Assembly (NCBI GenBank): GCA_009746045.1
Contig: RPFO01000156.1
Location: forward strand, 4,600,091-4,664,090
DNA length: 64,000 nt
Reading direction: 5' to 3'
Source of the DNA: Mesostigma viride
Taxonomy: Eukaryota; Streptophyta; Mesostigmatophyceae; Mesostigmatales; Mesostigmataceae
The notes below the pieces were generated by a model. That model made no database searches and was not told the origin of the DNA. It saw only the letters and a list, made by a program, of their open reading frames with translations. Positions 55,310 to 64,000 of the stretch are shown here, piece by piece. Made by a program: the position numbers and the translations under genes. Position 1 is the stretch's first letter; each line of letters opens with the position of its first letter.

Positions 55310-56560
55310 CATGGATCAGAAAAAAGTCTCTACAAAATATCTAGGCAACAGTGAAATGTTAACCCCATTCTGGAGACCCACCTCGTGGATGGCCAGGATG
55401 GCGACTTCGACTTGAGGCAGCCCTGATATTTTCGGGCCCATCCGGATTTTTTCGATAATTTCCGTTTCCCCGATTTTTTCCACAGGTTTTGGCAGTCGCA
55501 CCTCGGATTGGTGGTTCGGGGAAGGCCACGGCCGGGCTTTTTATCCGGGTCGTCCGTTGCAGATAATCTTTTCCGCCGTGCCGCTGCGCTTTTCGGGTAA
55601 GTGGGTATTTTCATTATCCAATGATTAACCAGAGATGTAAAATGGAGAATAAGTATCAGCCGCTGCGCTTTTTGCTTGCTTGCTTCCCCACAGTTCCGTG
55701 AGAAAAAGTCGTCTTTCCGTCTCCAGCCGTATTCAAAGCAGCCTTTTCCTCGTAGGGTGCCGTACGTCAGAGACCTTTTCTCACAAAGCGTCAATGCCAG
55801 TCAGCGAGCCAGCGAGACATGCCAGCATTCCGTTTGAAACAAAAACGAATCCTAAGGGGCACCCAGCACACCAGCAGCCACCCGCGATTGGAGTTTCGCG
55901 TCACCGATAGTTTTTTGCCAACGGACGTTCGTACCGCGTACGCAATCCAAGTGGTCAGGCCTTGGCAGGAACAGACACTAGGATACGCAATCCAAGTGGT
56001 CAGGCCTTGGCAGGAACAGAAACTAGGATAGTCCGGCCAGCGGTTCTCCATCGGTTATTTCGACCACAACACGAGGTATCACATCGTATACCGTGGCCAA
56101 TAGCCAGCCACCATAATCTCGGTAAATCGGGCTACTGTATCTCGGGCTACACGACAAATCTCACGTAGTGAATCTCTTGCATTGCACTAGGCTGCCGGCC
56201 TCATTCGGGCTCCAGACCCTTGATTATTCCCTACCGGTGCCACGCGGCCACGGATGACGCAGACGGCAATCACAGAGAAACCCGGTGCTCGCGGCAGCCT
56301 AAGTGCCGACACGTGTCCAGAATTAGATCAGTTGAGAATCTTGGGATCGAGTAACTCGTGGACATCCACATCGAGGCGACACGTGGCGAGATAGCCAAGA
56401 AAGTGGAATTGCCTCGCACGTGCAAACCGTAGCTTTGGCTAGTCTTGACAATGTTACAAGCAGAATCTCTGGCATCGAGAACACCGAAGACCTCCACGTG
56501 GCGACGATGTGCAAGTGCAAATTGTAGTGCACTGCGCAGGTCCAAACTAGAAGAGGCGAC
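55310..56560. other. Intergenic region between divergent host genes
   Basis: Separates PRR (minus) from the secreted-protein gene (plus), so it probably holds both promoters. Short frames on both strands overlap without domain support. CACGTG-type motifs occur near 56312 (ACACGTGTCC) and 56494 (CCACGTGG), but no TATA box or start site could be fixed. One tandem duplication is listed separately. Confidence 0.5.
55938..56027. repeat. 45-bp tandem duplication
   Basis: Two head-to-tail copies beginning TACGCAATCCAAGTGGTCAG, differing at one base (GACACTAGGA/GAAACTAGGA). Confidence 0.9.
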
Positions 56561-56682
56561 CGACTTTGCCACCGTCAACGCAACACTCACTTAGTGGTCG
56601 TTTTGGATGTCTTTCTGGTGACAAATTATCCCCAGTCGTTGCAGCTGCCTCCTTTGGTATATTGAGAACTGAAATTTTCGCC

Positions 56683-59600
56683 ATGAAGCCCTGTCGCGGT
56701 ACGCAGCAAGTTTGGCTCTGCGTGTGCCTGGCATTGGCAGTCGTCCATGGCACTGCAGGGCAGGCATTTGACGCAAGCCAATGGACCGCATTGACGGCTA
56801 ACCCAACTGCACACAGCCCCCTCTACGAGGAGTGGCGTGAAACACGCCCCCACGTGTTCTGGGCGGAAGGCCCAGGCCAGCACATGGGCCAGGTCTGCGA
56901 CGTCTGGCGCACCCCGGAGACGACCGAGTGGCCGCTTGTGGACCAATGGGAAGGATGCGCAAGTAAGGACTGCCAGAAGGATGCACCGCCAGCCTGAACT
57001 TTAAAACCATTCCTTTTTCTTGCATTCCACAATACAACCTCGAATAGGAATTACAACGCCCCTTGCAAAGTGTGTTTGGTTGGGGGCCCCGAGCTGCCGA
57101 AGCGCGTGCGTACCGAGCGCGTGTGCGCGCGACGGTTGGCGTGGCATGGACGAGGTGACCTGCCTGCTGGCTAGGCTTTTCAGCTCGTTATCTAACTCCA
57201 ACATCTAAACTGTACGCACCGCGTGCATTTTCCTTCCATGTCCCTCTCGGCCTCACCGTGCTGTCCCAGCCCTCTTCTTGTCCGAAGTCCAGGGCAACTT
57301 CACGGTGAAGAACCTGCCCGCCAACCAGCAGAACAACTTCCACAACACCCAGAAATACAAGGTAAGTGGCCCAGCTGAATCCGTATGCCGTCCCACGTTC
57401 TCCTTCTTTCATGGGTTATTCCAGTCATGCCCTTTCCTTTGTCCATTAATTCAAGGTAATCCACCACGCCTTCTGCCACCTGATTACCGCATACTTGTGG
57501 GCATCAGGGCGGGTATGCATACATGCCACAGGGTTCCACCATCATTGTGAACAAATACAAGGTGGTTGGCGTGCCGTTTTCATGTCAGCTGGTAGTTGGA
57601 AGGATGCCGCGTCCCAAATGGCCCGTACAAATGTGGCATGCTACTACAACGGTCACGTGCACAGTAGAAGGGTCAGGTTCACAGTATCAGGAGCATGCCA
57701 CTGGTTCTATTAAAAAGAAAATCTTCTGCCACCTCCATATGATATGCATGCTGCAGTTCACTGTAGCAAAAGTACTGCTCTATACTGTAGCATGTTTGCT
57801 GCATGATACTTTCGCATGTGTGCTGCTGTGTACTGTCACATGTTTGCTGCACTATACTGTAGCGTGCTTGCTGCACTATACTGCAGCATGTTAACTGCCA
57901 TATGCTGTCAAATGTTTGCTGCTCTGTACTGTAGCATGTTTGTTGCACTGTACGTGCCACGACAATTCTGCCATCCCCGCCTTGACCTGTCCTTGCACCC
58001 GACCGACAGCCTTCACCCCTTTGTCTACTGTCCAATGTCTCATGGCCGCACCGTGCCTCTGCCCCATGTGCACAAAAACATCGGCCTGAACTGTACATGT
58101 TACGTCTGCCAGAACGCCTGGTCCTTCAACAAGCCCCTGGGCTTCAAGGACGATGCGCTGCCCATTCCCGGCACAGACATGGACGCGACCTGCTACATCT
58201 TCATGCTGAACGGGACGTACCAGATCGGGTACGAGGAGGGTGACGGCGACAGCATTGTGCCCTGCAACCCGACCCAGGGTGGCTTCCCCTTTACGAACGC
58301 CATGCTCATGACGGCCACGCGTGAGGAGCTGCAGGTGAGTACCCAGTGGCCCTGTGCACTAACTACACATTACCAGTGATACTGTGATAGTTTTATATTT
58401 TTATCTGGACCGGCATGTGTCCCTCTCTATTGATTGTTTTATATGATCGTCATTAGTTTAGTCATCTAGTTTTGTTAAGTATACACGCAGTCCAATCAGG
58501 CAGCCGTATACAATAATCTTTGAGGTTATTCGCATCATATCAAGGAGACAACCAGCGCTGAGGATGGTGGCATCGCATGGTGGGTGGCTCTCCTGTTTTG
58601 CGACCCTTCTTACCTGTCCGCACCCTTCCTGGCCCTGGGATATATATCCTTTGTTCCTTACTCGGCAAAAGACTCACCAGCATGAACAAGGAAAAAACCA
58701 TTTATACGTTTTTGAGCTTGTCATGCCGTGTGCTTCCTTTTGAGTTGCCTCATCGCCCTATCAGCTGGCATGTCCGGCACTTCAGACATTGTATGTCTTA
58801 TCTTATCCCCTGGCTCTGCTTTTATTCTTTCCTCCCTCCTGATGTGCCATGTCTGGTGTGCTTTTCCCTCCCTGCGCCACGGCCTCTGGAAACCCTCCGT
58901 TGTGAATTGCGCCACAGGAGTACTGCAACATGTGCTACCAGGCGACCTGCTCCAAGGCCTACTCCCACGACCCTCGCAGCTGCGGGAGTGGGTACTCGGT
59001 CGGCCAGGGCAGTGGCGTGGTGGTCAACGTGTCCCTGCAGGCGACGCCCGCGTACCACTGCCACCTGACCATGTCAAACGACGGCGCGTGCGAGTACGTG
59101 CAGTACAAGCAGCACGAGACCGCACGCCAGTATTACATGCCGTCTGCAGTCATCTGCGGGTGGCAGAACCTCAAGGACTTCAAGGTGATGGACTGTGACT
59201 GCACGCTCGTTGCGGGCACCGACAACGGCTGCGGTGTCGTTGAGTGCTGGAAGATGGCTGCCGAGGGGATCGCGTGCGGGAACTGTAACGGATGCCAGAA
59301 CAGCGATGCTCGTGAGTATATCTTTGGCCTCTATGACCCCGGCTCGTGGCAGACCGACGCCTTTTACCACGGTTCGTGCGGCCTCGCCCGCTACCTGCGT
59401 GGTACCCAGCCCAACAGCACCGCGCACAAACAGGCCGAGCGGATGTGCGCGGAGGCGATCTTGTGCCCGCAGCCGCAGAACTCGACGGCCACGATCAACC
59501 TGACCCAGAACCAGTGCGCTCTCTACTGCCAGATGGCGAATGCTGGTGAGAAGTTGGCTAATGACTTCCGCTGCCCGCTCCCTAACCCCGCGCGCCGGCT

Positions 59601-59712
59601 GCTCGAGGTCAGCGAGGGTTCTGCATTTGACGGGATTAAGACGGACATGGCCAGCGCCGAGGTGGTGCTCCCTAAGAAGGACAACGCCTGGTCTCGCCGT
59701 ATGAGGTTTTGA
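56683..59712 (+). CDS. Cysteine-rich secreted or cell-surface protein, multi-exon
   Basis: Exon 1 56683-56962 starts MKPCRGTQQ followed by a hydrophobic signal-peptide core (VWLCVCLALAVVHGTAG). Exon 2 57270-57361 (phase 1 in, 0 out) encodes NFTVKNLPANQQNNFHNTQK. Exon 3 starts at 57532 (GSTIIVNKYK); its 3' end is unresolved. Exon 4 58010-58334 (NCTCYVCQNAWSFNKPLGF to ATREELQ) joins exon 5 58918-59712 in phase. Exon 5 is rich in paired cysteines (CNMCYQATC, CDCTL, CGNCNGCQ) and has N-glycosylation sequons (NVS, NST, NLT, NGT). The C-terminus is basic (RRLLEV, SRRMRF), with no evident membrane segment or GPI signal. Extracellular function is inferred from the signal peptide, Cys and sequons. I do not recognise the family. 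Confidence 0.72.
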
Positions 59713-60158
59713 GCTAGGCCAGGAAGTTTTGCTGGCCAGGCTGGTCAGCAGGCCGCAGCTGGTCTTTTGTGACGGCTAGGAGACCTTTCCCTGCTGTGGA
59801 TCGAGATTCACACCCTGCATTATGGGTGACTTGTGGTCTTGAGGGCAGAGTGGAGTCAGAAGGTGTCTTCTTGGCTAAACGCCGGGCTGTGTGCGGCGGT
59901 GAAGGCCACAGGAATTCTTTGACCTTGACATTCTTTTTTCGAAGCACACAACATGTGGGTGCACGCACATTCGTTATTTGTTTTGACTTTTCCCCAGTGT
60001 ACTTGGTCAGGCACGATTGCTCTAGGGCTGAGTTGCTACTCAAGAGTTTGCTTCCATCTGCGCTGGGCTCATGGCAGGGATCAAGGGCCGGTGATGTGAA
60101 GTGTGGCTTTGGGTGGCTGCAGTGATGTCCAAGGAACAGTGTGGTACCAAGCAGTGAG

Positions 60159-60163
60159 TGTAA
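60159..60163 (+). terminator. TGTAA poly(A) signal candidate
   Basis: TGTAA about 450 nt after the stop of the secreted-protein gene. A 450-nt 3' UTR is plausible for an alga. No closer TGTAA was noted. Confidence 0.4.
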
Positions 60164-60199
60164 AATGTATACTAGATTGTGTACTTCGATGGTTTCTTC

Positions 60200-60620
60200 A
60201 TTTTTTTACGGCGCGTATTGTGTCTGCTATTCTTTGGGCTGGGCACGTGGCATAAATTAAGGTGCTTGCAGCTGCTTGCACAAACCCCATTTAAGGGGGC
60301 ACCCCACGATGTTTACCCCATTCATTTTAATATTGAATGATTAAAGAAATTTGTTATTTTTTGAGCGATGTGTGTTCACATAGTTTGTCACCCAGATCGA
60401 TGAGATGAAGTGACATGTATATCTATATAGGTGTGTAGATATTAATCGATCTAGGTACTAATGAACTCCCAAGAATGATTTGGTGGGTTTTGAGCATTCA
60501 TGCTCTTTGATAGCCGGCAGAGCTTGAGTCTTCCTCCTTGATGGCTCCCGCGTCCCTTACCGGCCTAGCGTGAGGCTGCTGGGCAGCGTGCTACCCAGCC
60601 CATAAGTGCGCGGCTGATGT
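60200..60620. other. Intergenic, no feature seen
   Basis: AT-rich sequence with no conserved frame. Confidence 0.5.
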
Positions 60621-60624
60621 ACGT

Positions 60625-60840
60625 TGAGAATCGCATCTCCCTGGCCTGGAACGGTCTCCGCCAATACCGGTAACAGGGCCTTTCATCTGTCACCGGCCCT
60701 GGGGCAGGCACAAGAAAGCAGGACATGTTCAAGGTCCTGGTTCTCCCGGTGCTCACTCAGTTACGGCGCCCGGCGCTGTAACTGAGACGTGCACATGAAC
60801 GGCCCTCACCGACGCACTTGAGAAGAAGCTGGACGCCGGT
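60625..60840 (+). pseudogene. LINE RT C-terminal scrap
   Basis: NRISLAWNGLRQYR, then DMFKVLVLPVLTQL, corresponding to RIALAWAKLRS and MLFKVLVLTVLTYGAE of the LINE at 30.5 kb. Diverged and broken. 60841-61070 shows nothing else recognisable. Confidence 0.7.
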
Positions 60841-61071
60841 GCGGTCACCAACAAATCATGATGTTTGTTACCATCTGTCTCCCACTCTCCCTCCATGCCA
60901 CAGGTCTTCCTACAGATGGCCACGCGGCTCGGGCCACGGTCTTCGCGTCTAGCTCTTCAGTTGAGCAGACAACTACCCTAGTCCTTCCCACGACCGACGT
61001 TGGATTGGCAGCCATGCGTCCAGGAGTAGCGGTTGTCTCACAAGCCAACACAGACGGCCGAACTGGTAGGA

Positions 61072-62431
61072 TTGAATTAATTAAGAACATAGCTCCGTGC
61101 CAAATCAGAATAGCTCCGTGGGGAGCATATGTAACACAGCATATGTAACACATATCCGGCTGAGAAGGGGCATATGGGTCAGTCTGGGCTACAACCTGCA
61201 GGTGGAGGATGTAAACTGCCACCTACACTGGGTGCACAATGTGCACCTGCACCACCATGATGAATCATACCTAAAAAAAAGGCCTGCATGACATGGGGTG
61301 GAAGATGATTATGGCTAGGCTATAGCTGGAGCATGGCATCTCAGCAGAGAGTAACTCTCTGCATCCATGGGCAAAGCATGACTAAATACTCCAAAGCTAA
61401 TGCATTGGCGGGTGTGAGCCCGTCGCGTAGGCATACATGGCCACGTCACTAAGCTTTACTAGTCTACACTACTGCTATGTAGTGCCCTAGGCTGGGGTGG
61501 CTGGGGTGGCTGGGGCGGCAGGGGTCGCCTGCCAGGGCTTGTGGGCGACGTAGATGTCCGCCCCTCTCCAGTAGACCGGCTTCTTCCCTGCCGTCTGCCG
61601 GAGCTGGAGGTAGGTTGGCCATAGCTCCCGTCGCCCTTGTTGCTGCGTCCGAAGATCAAGTCGTCCTCCAGCGTGTAGGAGGTCCCCCCAAGCCGCTTGG
61701 GGGGACCGGCTTGCGACGCTTGAGGAACTCCATCTTTTCCCCCATGGTGTCGAAGGTGAGGAGCACGGGGCATGGGCCAGCCTTATCCCGCGAGCGGGGA
61801 AGGCGGGTCACCCCCCGGCCGCGGCTTGCCCTTAACCCAGTGAGAGCCATGGGGACCATGCAGGATGTTGTTCTCAAGCGCCTGGGCAAGGGTTGCATGT
61901 GGAGGTCTCCCGTCCTGCGGCTGGTCGAAGTGCTTGACTATGACGTTAAGGCTGCACTTGTCGAGCTCACACACGAACAAGAAGAGGTGGCAGAAGATTG
62001 TCCAGGCCCACACGCCAGCCTGTGGGCCGAAGCCCCCTCCCCCCAAGCGGAAGGGGCACTTTGCTGAGTAGCGTAGTTAGGGTTTTTTCTAGACTAGATA
62101 GCTTAGAGTTAGCTTAGTTCAGTTCCACGGCTTCGCCCACCTCCATCCATCCAGCAAGGAATATGTGCTACATGATCTCCCAACGGAGTCATGTTATAAT
62201 TTAATTCAATTTGATTTACTTTTGTCGAGCTTGGCCTCCTCGCGGAGGTCGAGCATCTGCTGCTTGAGCTGGGCAGCGATCGGATGGCGGAGGTGGTGGT
62301 GGTAGTGTGGTTCATCAGCATGGCTGCTCAGGTCTGGGTGGGAGGTGCATCGCCGGCATGCAGGGCCAGCAGGGGCTGGCCGCGGGCGGCGATGCATGTC
62401 CTTCACCGCCTGGGCATGAGTGTACTTCACC
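61072..62431 (-). mobile_element. Half-LINE (S1 family), minus strand, with a nested LINE
   Basis: Minus strand from the right: ORF1 pieces (QAVKDMHRRPRPAPAGPA, then QQMLDLREEAKLDK) from about 62431, interruption 61968-62221, then CSLNVIVKHFDQPQDG, further ORF1 to a stop near 61459, S1 3' UTR, hairpin remnant (inner stem GCTCC/GGAGC, loop CCAC on the minus strand, near 61110-61130) and an A/T tail. 5'-truncated at the DIRS boundary. Confidence 0.75.
61968..62221 (+). mobile_element. 5'-truncated LINE, 254 bp, nested
   Basis: TSD TTGTCGAGCT at 61958-61967 and 62222-62231. The insert carries the LINE ORF2 C-terminus (KKRWQKIVQAHTPA) with stop near 62071, the 3' UTR, the hairpin (62170-62194, inner CTCC/GGAG, loop CAAC) and an A/T tail. 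It splits the ORF1 codons between KLDK and CSLN exactly. Confidence 0.88.
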
Positions 62432-64000
62432 CACTGTACGACGGTGGCCGGGGTCAACGAGCAGTTGGACCGTGTTGCAGCCGCCTATGAGGCGGCCGGC
62501 TTGCGGCAGAAGGTCAGCAAAGTGGTTCGGGCGACCGCGGATCAAAAGAGTGTGCACGCAGTTGGGGTGATACACCAGCGGGACGGGACCGTCACGCCTG
62601 TGCCGGAGCGTGTATCCAAGGTCATCGCAGACACGGAGCGGATTCTGGCGCGTGGGTTTGTCTTTTACCGCGAGCTGAGCTCTGTTGTTGGCAAATGGGT
62701 GTGGATGCAGCTCATTTGCCGCCCTCTGCTATCGGTGTGGTCTGAGACTTACCGGCTGATTGCCCTCATGGAGCAGTCCTCCCTGCGGCGCCGGTGGGTG
62801 TTGCCCCGGCAAGTTCGGGCCGAGTTGGAGGCCGCGGTGTGTCTGGCACCTTTCATGCGGGCCATGCGGGCTCGCCCCCTCTCCCAGCAGGTGGTTGCGA
62901 CGGATGCGAGTAGCTCGGGGGCGGGTGTGGTGTACCAGGACCTGCCTTCCGCTACGTGTGCGCGCCTTGCAGCCTGTCGGGAGGCTCGTGGGTGGCAGAC
63001 AACGGCCCTCCCCACGGATGCTGACTGGAGCGTGGAGCGGCCATGGAGGAGGCAGACTACCGCTTGCTGGCCGTGGGGCGTTGGCGGACGGCGGTGTCCT
63101 ACCGCTGGCGGGGTAAGGCCAAGCATATCAACGTGAAGGAGGCGATCGCGGCCACCCAGGGTCTGGAATGGTCGTGCCGTTCCCGTGCCGTGCGTGGGAC
63201 CCGTTGCATTCGCCTTGTTGACTCAAGTGCTGTGCTAGGGGCGTTTGTCCGCGGGCGGTCCTCCTCTTACCGGCTTAACCAGTTGGTCCGCCGTTACTGT
63301 GCCCTGTCCTTGGCAGCTGACACGCAGTCGCATTGGGTGTGGGTCTCTACGCACTACAACCCGGCCGATAGCGCTAGTCGGCGGCAAGGATGGGTTCCCG
63401 ACCTTACTCGCTGCGGGGATGTCCACCCCAACCCGGGCCCATCTGGCGGCCGCCCACGTACGGCAGGGGAGATGCGGCTGCTGGAGGCGGCGGTTAACCC
63501 GGTGTCTACCCTTCCCCGCTACAAGCACGCGGTGCTGACCTACATTGCCTGGGCCCCGTCTGGCTATGTTGACCTGGCGGACGCGGAGACCCTTTTCTGC
63601 GAGTGGATCTCCGCGGTGTACAACAGTAACTGTGATGGCCGGGGCTGCACCCTGTGTCAACACGCCAAGTCGGGTCTCCAGTTGTATTATCCTGACATTG
63701 TTGGCCAGTGGAAGCGGGCTGATCGGATGCTTGCTGGGTGGGGTCGCTTGGTACTGCCCGTCAGCCCGCCCCCCATGCCGTGGAGCCTTTGTTATTTTAC
63801 TGCCGTTTTGCTTCTGTCCCGGGGCCATGCACGGCTGGGGGCCTTACTTATCATCGCCTTCCAGCAGTATTTGCGCATTAGTGAGGCTCTGGGGCTGCGT
63901 GTCGGTGATGTGGCGCTACCTGGGGACCCACGGCTCGGCCCATCTGACCTTGGTCACGGGGCCCTTCTGCTCCGCGACCACAAGACTGCGCAAGGGTCTA
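62432..64000 (+). CDS. DIRS-like polyprotein: RT end, RNase H, tyrosine recombinase (partial)
   Basis: Begins within the region after the RT palm (VNEQLDRVAAAYEAAGLRQK, ELSSVVGKWVWMQL), then RNase H (VVATDASSSGAGVVYQD; after a one-base shift near 63035 to the frame of 63043, HINVKEAIAA, IRLVDSSAVLGAFVRGRSSS, HYNPADSASRR). At 63415-63441 a 2A-like GDVHPNPGP follows. The last part holds a tyrosine-recombinase fold with YLRISEALGLRVGDV (catalytic Arg) and LLRDHKTAQGS at the edge, so the C-terminal His/Arg/Tyr residues are outside the window. In DIRS elements RT-RNase H copies the RNA and the recombinase integrates circular DNA. The 5' half is missing and one frameshift is present. Confidence 0.82.

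Overview
The window reads as nuclear DNA of a eukaryotic green-lineage alga. The evidence is a spliced pseudo-response-regulator gene with a C-terminal CCT domain (a green-lineage clock protein), GT-AG introns, TGTAA motifs downstream of both host genes (the usual chlorophyte poly(A) signal), and a mobile-element mix typical of green algae: APE-type LINEs, a restriction-like-endonuclease LINE, a DIRS-type tyrosine-recombinase retroelement and Copia relics. There are no bacterial operons, rRNA genes, convincing tRNA genes or CRISPR arrays. The species cannot be named from the sequence alone.

Layout. 1-2.1 kb: exon-like pieces of an unidentified host gene plus microsatellites. 2.4-12.7 kb: nested LINE relics, ORF1-only 'half-LINE' elements and a terminal-inverted-repeat element. 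13-18.2 kb: a GC-rich dispersed repeat (R1), a RLE-LINE C-terminus and a decayed Copia pol. 18.2-26.0 kb: a 7.8-kb foldback transposon (FB1) inserted near the 3' end of that Copia pol, with a 1.09-kb perfect-palindrome element inserted inside it. 26.1-31.2 kb: a full-length but frameshifted LINE (5' UTR, ORF1, ORF2, 3' hairpin, tail) with an 11-bp target-site duplication (TSD). 32.5-35.6 kb: a half-LINE on the minus strand and unassigned DNA. 35.7-43.8 kb: a second foldback element (FB2) with a 5-bp TSD inside an R1 repeat. 43.8-49.4 kb: R1, ORF1 relic, RLE-LINE relic split by a 5'-truncated LINE with a 13-bp TSD. 50.1-55.1 kb: the PRR gene (minus strand, three exons, CDS 3684 nt). 56.7-59.7 kb: a cysteine-rich secreted protein gene (plus strand, at least five exons). 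60.6-62.4 kb: further LINE and half-LINE relics. 62.4 kb to the end: a DIRS-like RNase H/tyrosine-recombinase polyprotein, cut by the window edge.

Two host genes, PRR and the secreted protein, sit divergently in a 10-kb island of otherwise transposon-dominated DNA. The most informative signals are (i) a 3'-terminal RNA stem-loop with compensatory base changes shared by LINEs and half-LINEs, (ii) two large foldback elements whose outer ends are swapped relative to their common core, and (iii) a three-level perfect palindrome with its own TSD. Exact TSDs let the order of many nested insertions be read directly.
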